64,000 bases of DNA, taken from positions 1,302,001-1,366,000 of the forward strand of contig OY969916.1 in the NCBI GenBank assembly GCA_963704535.1. The letters run 5' to 3'. The notes under the pieces are model-generated. The model searched no databases, was not told where the DNA came from, and saw nothing but the letters and a program-made list of their open reading frames with translations. This stretch comes from G963704535 sp963704535. Lineage in GTDB: Bacteria > Chloroflexota > Chloroflexia > Chloroflexales > Roseiflexaceae. A program made the translations under genes and the position numbers. Positions 44,300-51,669 of the stretch are shown here, in pieces; positions within the stretch are counted from its first letter, which is position 1; every line of letters begins with the position of its first letter.

Positions 44300-45108
44300 T
44301 GAAGCTGCTGATTTACGCCGGCCCGGCCACGTCACGCGACCTGGTGCTCCAGTTCAGCGCGCAGCTCGTGCGGGGTGCCGCGACGGCGCTGACGCTGGTC
44401 ACGGGCGGCGGGGCCATGCGCGAGCCGCTGCTGGCCCAGGCCGCCGAGCGGCTGGGCGCCCCCGACACGCTCCCGATCACGCTGCGCGCACTGCCAGGCA
44501 ACGCGCAGGCGGCGATCCAAGCCGCAGCCCGCGAGCAACAGTACGACATGGTGATCTTCGGCCGGCTGCACCAGCCGCTCGGCCGGCTGCTGCCCGGCCC
44601 GCGCAGCAAGTCGATCGCCCAGCGCCTGGAACCCTCGGTGATGCGCGTCCAGGGCCAGGCCCGCCCGATCCGGCGCATCCTGCTGGCCAGCGGCGGCGAC
44701 TTCCACACCTTCGACGACGCCAGCCTGGCCGCGCGGATCGCCAAGCCGCTGGGCGCCGCAGTCACGATCCTGCACACCCTCTCGCAGCAGACATTAATGT
44801 TTGAAGGAATGCCCGGTCGGCGTGTCACCGTGGAGGCATTCTTGAACGGCAGTTCCTCGGAGGCCAGCACATTGCGGGATGCCGCGGCTCTGCTGAACGA
44901 TCGCGGGGTGCCGGCCCAGCTCAAGGGTCGGGTCGGCCCGATCCTCGACGAGATCGTCGAGGAACTGCGCGACGGCGACTACGACCTGCTGGTGCTCGGG
45001 GCGCACCGCGTCGCCAGCGCGCTCGACCGCATCCTGCTCGAAGATATCACCGGCGATCTGCTCGACGTCAGCCCGCTGCCGGTGCTGGTGGTCAAAGGGG
45101 TGAGCTGA
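44299..45108 (+). CDS. Tandem UspA-domain protein coupled to the transporter
   Basis: 269 residues from the ATG at 44299 (MKLLIYAGPATSRDLVLQFS). Two universal-stress-type halves: the first ends YDMVIFGRLHQPLGRLLPGP with SVMRVQG, the second runs IRRILLASGGDFHTFDDASL to LLVLGAHRVASALDRILLED and SPLPVLVVKG. The ATP-binding GxxG-9x-GS/T motif is degenerate in both halves, so nucleotide binding is uncertain. Being translationally coupled to the Na/Pi-type carrier, it probably regulates that carrier. Its last 17 bp overlap the end of the convergent gene. Confidence 0.82.
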   Translation: MKLLIYAGPATSRDLVLQFSAQLVRGAATALTLVTGGGAMREPLLAQAAERLGAPDTLPITLRALPGNAQAAIQAAAREQQYDMVIFGRLHQPLGRLLPGPRSKSIAQRLEPSVMRVQGQARPIRRILLASGGDFHTFDDASLAARIAKPLGAAVTILHTLSQQTLMFEGMPGRRVTVEAFLNGSSSEASTLRDAAALLNDRGVPAQLKGRVGPILDEIVEELRDGDYDLLVLGAHRVASALDRILLEDITGDLLDVSPLPVLVVKGVS

Positions 45109-46288
45109 CTATTTGTTCCCACGTCAGGCCCATCTTCCATAGCAGCCCCAGCGCCGCCAGCGCACCGGGCAGCTCGTTGGGCGCCAGCGTCGCGGCAGCG
45201 ACCGCCTGCTCGCCCGCGCCCGACGCCGCGACGACGACGCCGTCGCGCACGAACAGCGCCGCGCCGCCGCCCGCGCGGTGAAAGCCGATCGTCGCGTTCT
45301 CCGGCGCGGTGCTGATGTAGATAATCTCACACGGCGCGTACTCGGCCAGGGCCACGATCTCCGGCACGTCGGCGTTCAGCGCCACCCAGCCCTGCGGGTC
45401 TGTCACCAGCATCGGCACGCCAAGCACCCGCGCCAGCTCGCCCTGATCCTGGACCTCCGCCGGCAGTGTGTCGGGCAGGTCGGTGACGGCGCTGTAGGCG
45501 CAGCGCTCGAACGCCAGCCCGCGCCGGGCGATGCCGTCGGGCGTCAGCCCGGCCACGGCGAGTGCCGCGCCCTGGTCGGCCAGCAGCGCTTGGGTGGCCG
45601 CAAAATCGGCGGCTTCGGCTAGCCTGGTGGCCGGCTGCTGGGCGAACAGCGTCGCCGCGACCAGCCGCGACGCCGTCTCGCGGGCGGCGCCGCCGGTGAG
45701 CGCCATAATCGGGATCGGGCCGAGCCGCTCCCACGGCACGTCGAGCGCCAGCGCCGAGCGGGCGAACGGCGGCGGGCCAAGTTCGGACTCGGCGGCACGC
45801 CCCCCGGCCTGTGCCGGATCAAAGACCCAGCTCCGCACACCATAGCCAAGCTGGACCAGGCCGTCGGAGCGAACGGTGGCCGGCACCCCGCGCGTGCCGG
45901 CCTCGGCGACGACCTGGAGCACGGCGATCGGCAGTGCCTCGGCCTGCCGGCGCTTTTGCAGCTCCCACAATGGCCCCTCATCGTCCCATGCCTCGTCGCC
46001 GGCCTCCCTGGCATTGAGCCCTTCGACCACGTAGCGCGCCAGCTCGACCCCCAGCGCCGGCGTGGGGGTGCTGAAGCCGGCGCTGATCAGGTAGCCGTCG
46101 CCGGCTTGCGCGGATCTTATGTCGAAGTAGCCGAGCACCAGGCCCGCGCTCTGCCCGCCATCTTTCAGGGCGCTCTTGATGCGCCGGCCGCGGTCTTTAT
46201 TGGAGTACACTTGCAGGAACACGCCCGGCTGCGGCCCGTGCAGGTTCGGCCCGTCATAGCCAAGTAGGCGCCGTATCTCAGTCGGCAT
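45092..46288 (-). CDS. Cyanophycin-synthetase N-domain-like protein, function unknown
   Basis: 398 residues (MPTEIRRLLGYDGPNLHGPQ). The N-terminal 120 residues and the segments PLWELQKRRQAEALPIAVLQ and RSDGLVQLGYGVRSWVF resemble the N-terminal domain of cyanophycin synthetase CphA, where VQLGYG precedes the ATP-grasp domain. Here no ATP-grasp motifs follow; instead IPIMALTGGAARETASRLVA resembles the P-loop region of the Mur-ligase part (TGTNGKTT) but without the GKT lysine. The rest (LARVLGVPMLVTDPQGWVAL, EYAPCEIIYISTAPENATIG) is unassigned. It may be a non-catalytic paralogue or act on a peptide polymer. Confidence 0.55.
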   Translation of the reverse strand: MPTEIRRLLGYDGPNLHGPQPGVFLQVYSNKDRGRRIKSALKDGGQSAGLVLGYFDIRSAQAGDGYLISAGFSTPTPALGVELARYVVEGLNAREAGDEAWDDEGPLWELQKRRQAEALPIAVLQVVAEAGTRGVPATVRSDGLVQLGYGVRSWVFDPAQAGGRAAESELGPPPFARSALALDVPWERLGPIPIMALTGGAARETASRLVAATLFAQQPATRLAEAADFAATQALLADQGAALAVAGLTPDGIARRGLAFERCAYSAVTDLPDTLPAEVQDQGELARVLGVPMLVTDPQGWVALNADVPEIVALAEYAPCEIIYISTAPENATIGFHRAGGGAALFVRDGVVVAASGAGEQAVAAATLAPNELPGALAALGLLWKMGLTWEQIVSSPL

Positions 46289-46434
46289 AAGCTAGCCCCA
46301 ATTCTTTCTGGGATATGATGCCCGGTTTCGACGCATGCTACTCGATCTCTGCCTTCCTTTCAACCGTACTCCTTTGGTTTGGTCTCGCCCGGATCTGCTA
46401 GTACAGCTTGGCGTACGTCGGCCCACGGTTTCTC

Positions 46435-46530
46435 ATCACGAAGCTCGCGAAGATACGAAGCTCACGAAGACTCTATAGCCACATGTATCAGCCCTCTTCG
46501 TGGTCTTCGTACCTTCGTGCTCTTCGTGGT
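46435..46530. repeat. Inverted island of CACGAAG-type simple repeats
   Basis: ATCACGAAGCTCGCGAAGAT and further ACGAAG words, a 25-bp spacer, then CTTCGTGGTCTTCGTACCTT and further CTTCGTG words in inverse orientation. Unit length 8-9 bp. Confidence 0.88.
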
Positions 46531-46627
46531 AAAACTGCTGGTGTATGTACGCGAAGCTGTATTAGGTCTTCGTCGCATGTGAGCGGTTACATGCTACAAT
46601 AGCCGCGCGTCTGAAACGGACCTTCCA

Positions 46628-46687
46628 AGTGAAGCGTGAAACGTGATGCGTGAGGGTCTTTCACGTCTCACGTTTTACGTTTCACAC
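46628..46687. repeat. Inverted island of ACGTGA-type simple repeats, second copy
   Basis: AAGTGAAGCGTGAAACGTGA on the left; TTTCACGTCTCACGTTTTAC then GTTTCAC on the right. Same word family as 40443-40504 but a different arrangement, so not a simple transposed copy. Confidence 0.85.
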
Positions 46688-46738
46688 ACGCTTTGAGATG
46701 AAGTAGAAGTTCAGAGTCCCTAAGCCGAAACGATATTG

Positions 46739-47596
46739 ATGATGCATGATGACACCCCAGCGCCCAATCCCGACGCGACCGACCCGCGCAACCAGCTCAA
46801 CGACTTGAGCGGGCGCGAGTGGACCTACGCGCTGCGCTCAGTGATCGCGACCCGCTACCCGACCAGCGGCGCGGAGAGCTACGCCCACGGGCTGCGGCGC
46901 GCCCACCCCTCGCCCAAGCCGCCGCAACTCATGGCCGAGTTGATCCGCTTCTTCACCAAGCGCGGCGCGCGCGTGCTGGACCCGTTCGCCGGCGTCGGCG
47001 GGACGCTGCTGGCCTGCGCGCTGGAGCAGCGGCGCGGCGTTGGCGTGGAGCTGTCGCTGGAGTACGCCGAGATCTACGCCCAGGTCTGCGCCACGCTGGG
47101 GCTAGCGCCGCAGCCGCTGGTCGTCGGCGACGCGCGGCGGCTGGCCGAGTACGAGGAGGTGCGTGAGGCGCCGTTCGACCTGGTGCTGACCGACCCGCCC
47201 TACGCGGCAATGATGGCGCGGCCCAAGACCGGTGAGCGCAAGAAGCGCGGGCACGGCGAGGCCACGCCCTTCACCGCCGACCCGGCCGACCTGGGCAACC
47301 TGGACTACCAGGCGTTTCTGCCGGCGCTGCGCGAGGTGCTGGCAGCGGCGTTGGCCCAACTCCGACCGCGCGGCCACATGGTCCTGTTCACCAAGGACCT
47401 CCAACCCACGCGCGAGCACCACAATATGCTCCACGCCGACATCGTCGCCGAGCTGCTGGCGCTGCCGGAACTCTCCTTCCGCGGCTACCGCATCTGGCAC
47501 GATATGAGCCAGAATCTATACCCCTTCGGCTACCCCTTCGCGTTCGTGGCCCACCAGGTCCACCAATTTATCCTGATTTTTCGGAAAGAGGCGTGA
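46739..47596 (+). CDS. DNA methylase (N4/N6, DPPY type)
   Basis: 285 residues from an ATG at 46739 or 46742. The region RVLDPFAGVGGTLLACALEQ holds motif I (FAGVGG), and FDLVLTDPPYAAMMARP the catalytic DPPY motif; RPRGHMVLFTKDLQP follows as motif VI-VII. This is the PF01555 DNA-methylase fold acting on an exocyclic amino group of adenine or cytosine. No restriction gene accompanies it directly; the next genes downstream, on the other strand, are a separate EcoRV-type system with a different GC content. It could be a solitary regulatory methylase. Confidence 0.82.
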   Translation: MMHDDTPAPNPDATDPRNQLNDLSGREWTYALRSVIATRYPTSGAESYAHGLRRAHPSPKPPQLMAELIRFFTKRGARVLDPFAGVGGTLLACALEQRRGVGVELSLEYAEIYAQVCATLGLAPQPLVVGDARRLAEYEEVREAPFDLVLTDPPYAAMMARPKTGERKKRGHGEATPFTADPADLGNLDYQAFLPALREVLAAALAQLRPRGHMVLFTKDLQPTREHHNMLHADIVAELLALPELSFRGYRIWHDMSQNLYPFGYPFAFVAHQVHQFILIFRKEA

Positions 47597-47669
47597 GCCG
47601 AAAGAGGGCGTGCAACTCATCCGACTTGCGGTCCTGCCACTTGAGTGCTATCGATAAGCGGCAAGAGAC

Positions 47670-48590
47670 TCATTTGTACACAGCCTTTTGCTCGAATAGT
47701 TGCAACTGCGTGATTGTCTCTGATAGTACTTCCTGTTGCTGCTCCTGTAAACGTTTTGGTATGTAATTTAACACTATGGCTTCCATCATAGAATTACGGT
47801 TGTCTTCGCTCGCACCTACGTGATAGAAGTGCTCCCTGGTAAGTACGAGAAATTGGTTGGAATATTTATCTAGCATCTCGTTATGACGATATTTATTACT
47901 ATGCCAAGTCGACAAGATAAATTTTGCTGACGTTGTTGACAATAGATCAAACAAGTCTTCTTCCTCTTTATCTAACCAAGCGTTAAAGTAATCGGTATGC
48001 CTTCCTGAATATGGCGGATCACAGTAAATAAAATCTCTATTGTTACTATCCCTCACGATACTTCTGAAATCTGAACACACAAAACTCCAGTCGTATTTTT
48101 TAACAGCGCTTTCAACATATTTGATTTGATTTGTTATTTTGGTAATATATGCTTGAGCAAATCTTTCGGGCTTATGTCCAAAAGGTACATTATATCGACC
48201 CTTTTTATTGAAACGAATAACGCCGTTAAAACAAGCCCTACTAAGAAAGAGAAAATCAAAAGGATCGCCAGATGTGTTAAATCGATCTCTCACTTCGTAA
48301 TAGTATTCCTCACCTTTTTGTGAAAGGAGTTTCCCTTCCTTCTCAAGAAAAGATTTGACTCTCAATGCAGTTACATACTGTTCCTTAATTGCATTATAAA
48401 AGTTGATAATATGCGGATTAATATCGGCAAACAGAGCGCGATTCGGTCTTACGTTAAAGCCAACGACTCCTGAACCAGTGAAAGGTTCAATCCACTGTCC
48501 TTCTGAAGATAACTCTATATACTCTTTAATCCAACCAACAAGTTTTGTCTTGATACCCTGGCACTTGATAGGCGGTACGTATATTTTCAT
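47670..48590 (-). CDS. EcoRV-type adenine DNA methyltransferase (D12 class)
   Basis: 306 residues. YVPPIKCQGIKTKLVGWIKE opens the D12-class fold; motif I IEPFTGSGVVGFNV (FTGSG at 37-41) and IYCDPPYSGRHTDYFNAW (DPPY at 191-194) are clear. Segments such as FDFLFLSRACFNGVIRFNKK, YNVPFGHKPERFAQAYITK and EHFYHVGASEDNRNSMMEA match, from memory, the EcoRV methylase M.EcoRV. It should methylate adenine in GATATC and protect host DNA. AT-rich compared with all neighbours, 29 bp downstream of the endonuclease gene, so the pair was acquired together. Confidence 0.9.
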   Translation of the reverse strand: MKIYVPPIKCQGIKTKLVGWIKEYIELSSEGQWIEPFTGSGVVGFNVRPNRALFADINPHIINFYNAIKEQYVTALRVKSFLEKEGKLLSQKGEEYYYEVRDRFNTSGDPFDFLFLSRACFNGVIRFNKKGRYNVPFGHKPERFAQAYITKITNQIKYVESAVKKYDWSFVCSDFRSIVRDSNNRDFIYCDPPYSGRHTDYFNAWLDKEEEDLFDLLSTTSAKFILSTWHSNKYRHNEMLDKYSNQFLVLTREHFYHVGASEDNRNSMMEAIVLNYIPKRLQEQQQEVLSETITQLQLFEQKAVYK

Positions 48591-48619
48591 CTTTATGTCC
48601 TTATGTTAGAGAGCGAGCG

Positions 48620-49477
48620 CTAAATCTTGTTCCTCTGCCTTCTTGCACGAGGATTGATCAGGCTTGTATCTAAGCTTTTGTACTCAAGAAAGTCTTTCAG
48701 TTTTGTTATTCTTTTCTCTTTACCTGAAATGTCAATTACAGTTATCTTGCCGTAGTTCATCCAATAGTCGTCAAATATTTCTTCTCCTAAAGTTTTGAAC
48801 ATCCCATTCCCTGAAAGAATATCTTCGATATTATCTACGCTTCCGATATTAGCAGTATTCCCACTTCCACTACGATCACTTGCAATCTCCCATTTCTCAC
48901 AGACGAAGAACTGGAAATCTCGGATGACAGAAACGATCGATTGCAAGCTTTCTATATCGTAAACCGTAGTTTCGCCAATATCTTCAAAGATAACTCTTGA
49001 ATAGATTATACCAAGGCAGAAGTGGCCAAGGTATTCGCTGTACGGGAATTGGATATTTTTACGACTCGAGCGATTAATGAAATATTCCCCGTGAGAGCCT
49101 AACGTAAAGCCATTACAATATGCAGGGTTGCCGGGTAAGCGATACGTCGTTTTGAAATCAACCGCGAACTTTATTCGAGCATCGGCCTTGCTAACAAAAG
49201 ATAAATCAGGATAGTAGTTCTGATGATCGGTGAGGACGACACGATAGTTATATTGTGCGGCAAACTTGAGTATTTCAGGAAAAATATGGATTTCAAGGAT
49301 TTTAGAGACAATTTTCGTATCGGCAGAAATAGTGTAGATATTGCGAAATACATCAATAAAACCCTTAATCGTCCACTGTAAATCATCAGTAGACACGTGA
49401 GTAAGAAGAGCCTTGACGAACTCAGCGAGCTGCTCGCGGAATTCAGCCTTTAGTCTTTTTCGCTCTTCTGGTTCCAT
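48620..49477 (-). CDS. EcoRV-like type II restriction endonuclease
   Basis: 285 residues. The catalytic PD-(D/E)xK site is YPDLSFVSKADARIKFAVDF followed by K: D91, D107 and K109, with E62 upstream. The spacings (E-29-D-16-D-2-K) are the same as E45/D74/D90/K92 of EcoRV. The recognition loop is also kept: SGSGNTANIGS corresponds to the EcoRV GSGNT loop. It is therefore predicted to cut GATATC bluntly as a homodimer. An N-terminal extension of about 17 residues is extra. AT-rich codon use marks lateral transfer. The methylase gene follows in the same direction. Confidence 0.93.
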   Translation of the reverse strand: MEPEERKRLKAEFREQLAEFVKALLTHVSTDDLQWTIKGFIDVFRNIYTISADTKIVSKILEIHIFPEILKFAAQYNYRVVLTDHQNYYPDLSFVSKADARIKFAVDFKTTYRLPGNPAYCNGFTLGSHGEYFINRSSRKNIQFPYSEYLGHFCLGIIYSRVIFEDIGETTVYDIESLQSIVSVIRDFQFFVCEKWEIASDRSGSGNTANIGSVDNIEDILSGNGMFKTLGEEIFDDYWMNYGKITVIDISGKEKRITKLKDFLEYKSLDTSLINPRARRQRNKI

Positions 49478-49551
49478 TGCTTTTTGGCAAAGGTTTCAAG
49501 CTGCTTATTCTTGAGCTATTGTACCAGAAAGTAGAAAATATGTTGCAAGAA

Positions 49552-49593
49552 GGAACGGGCGGGAAATGCGTGAAGCGATTTCCCGCCCGTTCC
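49552..49593. terminator. Hairpin between the anchor gene and the restriction gene
   Basis: Arms GGAACGGGCGGGAAAT / ATTTCCCGCCCGTTCC around GCGTGAAGCG, just after the stop at 49616 of the leftward anchored-protein gene and about 75 bp upstream of the restriction gene. Confidence 0.8.
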
Positions 49594-49615
49594 TTTTCCG
49601 TCTTTCCGCGAAGTT

Positions 49616-49998
49616 CTAGCGCGCCCGGCGCCGCAGCAGGCCGCCACCCGCGAGCAGGGCCGCGACGAGCCCGAACAGCGCGAGCGGTGCCGTCTCGCCG
49701 GAGGTCGTGGGGAGCTGGGTCGGCGCCTGGGCGGCAACCGGCGGTGTGGTCATTTCGACCCGCAGCTTCGGCTCGCCGTTCAGCAGGCCGACGGCGAAGA
49801 CATGTTGGGAGCAATGATCCGTGTGCCGGCAATCGGGGTTGACGGTGCAGGAGGAGCGGTAGATGTGAGCAGCGGCTGGTGCGCCAACGGCATCTTTTAC
49901 ACGTGCTTAACAGCTTCTTGACCAGCAGGAGCTATGCTGGTGGCGGGATGTTTGCCGCTCATACTCCGGCATGGTATACTCGCGAAACGCTGCTTCAT
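49616..49998 (-). pseudogene. Small cell-surface protein with LPTTSGE anchor, frameshifted
   Basis: The 3' part reads HIYRSSCTVNPDCRHTDHCS, FAVGLLNGEPKLRVEM, a Pro/Ala linker, then LPTTSGE, a hydrophobic stretch LALFGLVAALLAGGGLL and RRRAR at the stop: the layout of a sortase-type or analogous C-terminal sorting signal. This frame has no start and opens just before KDAVGAPAAA. The preceding frame (MKQRFASIPCRSMSGKHPAT, ATG at 49998) stops one base out of phase at EAVKHV, so one indel near 49893 would join them into a protein of about 126 residues. A sortase is not visible in the window. Confidence 0.5.
49952..49980 (+). promoter_or_regulatory. Promoter of sqdB
   Basis: TTGCCG (49952-49957), 17-bp spacer, TATACT (49975-49980) with an upstream TGG giving an extended -10. 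It leaves a leader of about 115 nt before the ATG at 50103. Confidence 0.75.
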
Positions 49999-50102
49999 CG
50001 CATATTCCGTTTCCTCTGGCGGCAACGTTCTTGCACTGCGTAGCCCTGATGCTGCGTGTGGCGCCCTTGCTGTCGGCATAGATCAAAAAGGAGATTCAAC
50101 GT

Positions 50103-51302
50103 ATGCAAATCCTCGTCCTCGGTGGTGACGGCTATCTCGGCTGGCCGAGCGCCTTGCACCTGTCGCGGCGCGGCCACGAGGTCGCCGTGCTGGATAATTT
50201 CGCCCGGCGCGCGTGGGACCACGAGCTGGGCGCCGATAGCTTGACGCCACTCCGCTCGCTCCAGGAGCGCGTCGCGGCCTGGCGCGAGGTCTCCGGCCTG
50301 GCGATGACGCCCTTTATCGGCGACTTGTGCGACTTCACCTTCCTGGAGCCGATCGTGCGCGACTTCCAGCCCCAAGCGGTGGTCCACTTCGGCGAGCAGC
50401 GCAGCGCGCCCTACTCGATGATCGACCGGCGCCACGCGGTCTTCACGCAGCTCAACAATATCACCGGCACCCTCAATCTGATCTACGCGCTGGCCGATCA
50501 CGCGCCCGACTGCCACCTGGTCAAGCTGGGTACTATGGGCGAGTACGGCACGCCGAACATCGACATCGAGGAGGGGTTTATCACGATCACGCATAAGGGG
50601 CGGACTGATACACTACCGTATCCCAAACAGCCAAACAGCTTTTACCATTTAAGCAAAGTCCACGACAGCCACAATATCATGTTCTGCTGCAAGATCTGGG
50701 GTCTGCGCGCGACCGACCTGAACCAGGGGGTGGTCTACGGCGTCGATACCGACGAGATCGCGCTGGACGAGCGGCTGCGCACCCGCTTCGACTACGATGG
50801 CGTGTTCGGCACGGCGCTGAATCGCTTCCTGGTCCAGGCCGTCGCCGGCGTCCCGCTGACGGTCTACGGTAAGGGTGGGCAGACGCGCGGCTTTCTCGAC
50901 ATCCGCGACACGCTGGCGTGCGTCGAGCTGGCAATTCGCAACCCGGCCGAGCGCGGCGAGTACCGGGTCTTCAACCAGTTCACCGAGCAGTTCAATGTGG
51001 CCGGGCTGGCCGATGCGGTGCGCGAGGCGGCGCAGGAGTTCGGCTTGCCGGTGGTGATCGACCACCTGCCGAACCCGCGCATCGAGAAGGAGGAGCACTA
51101 CTACAACGCGGCGAACACGCGCCTGCTCGACCTGGGCCTTCAGCCACACTTCCTCAGTGAGACCCTGCTTGAGTGGGTCATCCAGGTGGTGATGCGCTAC
51201 AAAGATCGCATCCGGCCAGAGCTGATCCTGCCGGCGGTCGATTGGCGGCGAACGCATAATAATGGGATGCCGGCTGGCGAGCCGATCGAGCGTGAGGCTT
51301 AA
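50103..51302 (+). CDS. sqdB: UDP-sulfoquinovose synthase
   Basis: 399 residues, the usual SQD1/SqdB length. NAD-binding motif LVLGGDGYLGWPSALHLSRR at 5-25, the family signature VVHFGEQRSAPYSMID at about 93-108, catalytic T144 in KLGTMGEYGTP and Y181/K185 in YHLSK, then LNQGVVYGVDTDE. The enzyme converts UDP-glucose and sulfite into UDP-sulfoquinovose, the head-group donor of the sulfolipid SQDG found in photosynthetic membranes. The glycosyltransferase partner SqdX does not follow; a short frame MLARLARKLGFAQVGEYGEP directly after the stop is unassigned. Confidence 0.95.
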   Translation: MQILVLGGDGYLGWPSALHLSRRGHEVAVLDNFARRAWDHELGADSLTPLRSLQERVAAWREVSGLAMTPFIGDLCDFTFLEPIVRDFQPQAVVHFGEQRSAPYSMIDRRHAVFTQLNNITGTLNLIYALADHAPDCHLVKLGTMGEYGTPNIDIEEGFITITHKGRTDTLPYPKQPNSFYHLSKVHDSHNIMFCCKIWGLRATDLNQGVVYGVDTDEIALDERLRTRFDYDGVFGTALNRFLVQAVAGVPLTVYGKGGQTRGFLDIRDTLACVELAIRNPAERGEYRVFNQFTEQFNVAGLADAVREAAQEFGLPVVIDHLPNPRIEKEEHYYNAANTRLLDLGLQPHFLSETLLEWVIQVVMRYKDRIRPELILPAVDWRRTHNNGMPAGEPIEREA

Positions 51303-51377
51303 AAAGTATGCTCGCCAGGCTGGCGCGCAAGCTCGGCTTCGCGCAGGTCGGCGAGTATGGGGAGCCTTTCCAGGATC

Positions 51378-51474
51378 GATATAGCGCTCCTAAATGGGTT
51401 ATAAAAAGAGGGTGTGGGGGAAGCCTCCACAGAAACCCCTTCCCACTTTATAACCCTGATAGGATTGCTATATC
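51378..51474. repeat. MITE-like hairpin unit, third copy of the 11.4-kb family
   Basis: 97 bp with inverted ends GATATAGCGCTCCTA / TAGGATTGCTATATC and a central GTGGGGGAAGCCTCCAC hairpin. Same family as the tandem pair at 11397-11576, opposite orientation, clearly diverged. Confidence 0.85.
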
Positions 51475-51502
51475 CATCAGGCGGAGCAACTCAAGACAAC
51501 AA

Positions 51503-51536
51503 GAAGCCAGGTGAGTTGCCCGACTCACCTGGCTTC
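51503..51536. terminator. Hairpin between sqdB and the BCD transporter
   Basis: 14-bp perfect arms GAAGCCAGGTGAGT / ACTCACCTGGCTTC, 6-nt loop, no T-tract. It lies between two convergent genes and may serve both. Confidence 0.75.
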
Positions 51537-51669
51537 CGAGGGAGGGAGAAAGGTTGCTCGCCTGGCTGATCACCCCGCAGCTTGTGATCGGTTCGGCGTC
51601 GCGCCCCAACTATCACACGGGCGGATGAGGCAGTCGTAAGTCGTGGCTTAGAGTTCGCTGAGAGCTACG

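Larger units (their letters stand above)
46289..46738. other. Intergenic with two repeat islands, no gene seen
   Basis: About 450 bp between a leftward and a rightward gene. It contains the TTCGTG island (46435-46530) and the ACGTGAA island (46628-46687). Short frames across it are low-complexity translations of these repeats. Confidence 0.6.

Noticed and set aside
51303..51377. Start of a glycosyltransferase gene (SqdX) after sqdB
   Set aside because: Only about 20 residues are open before the repeat unit and they match nothing I recognise.
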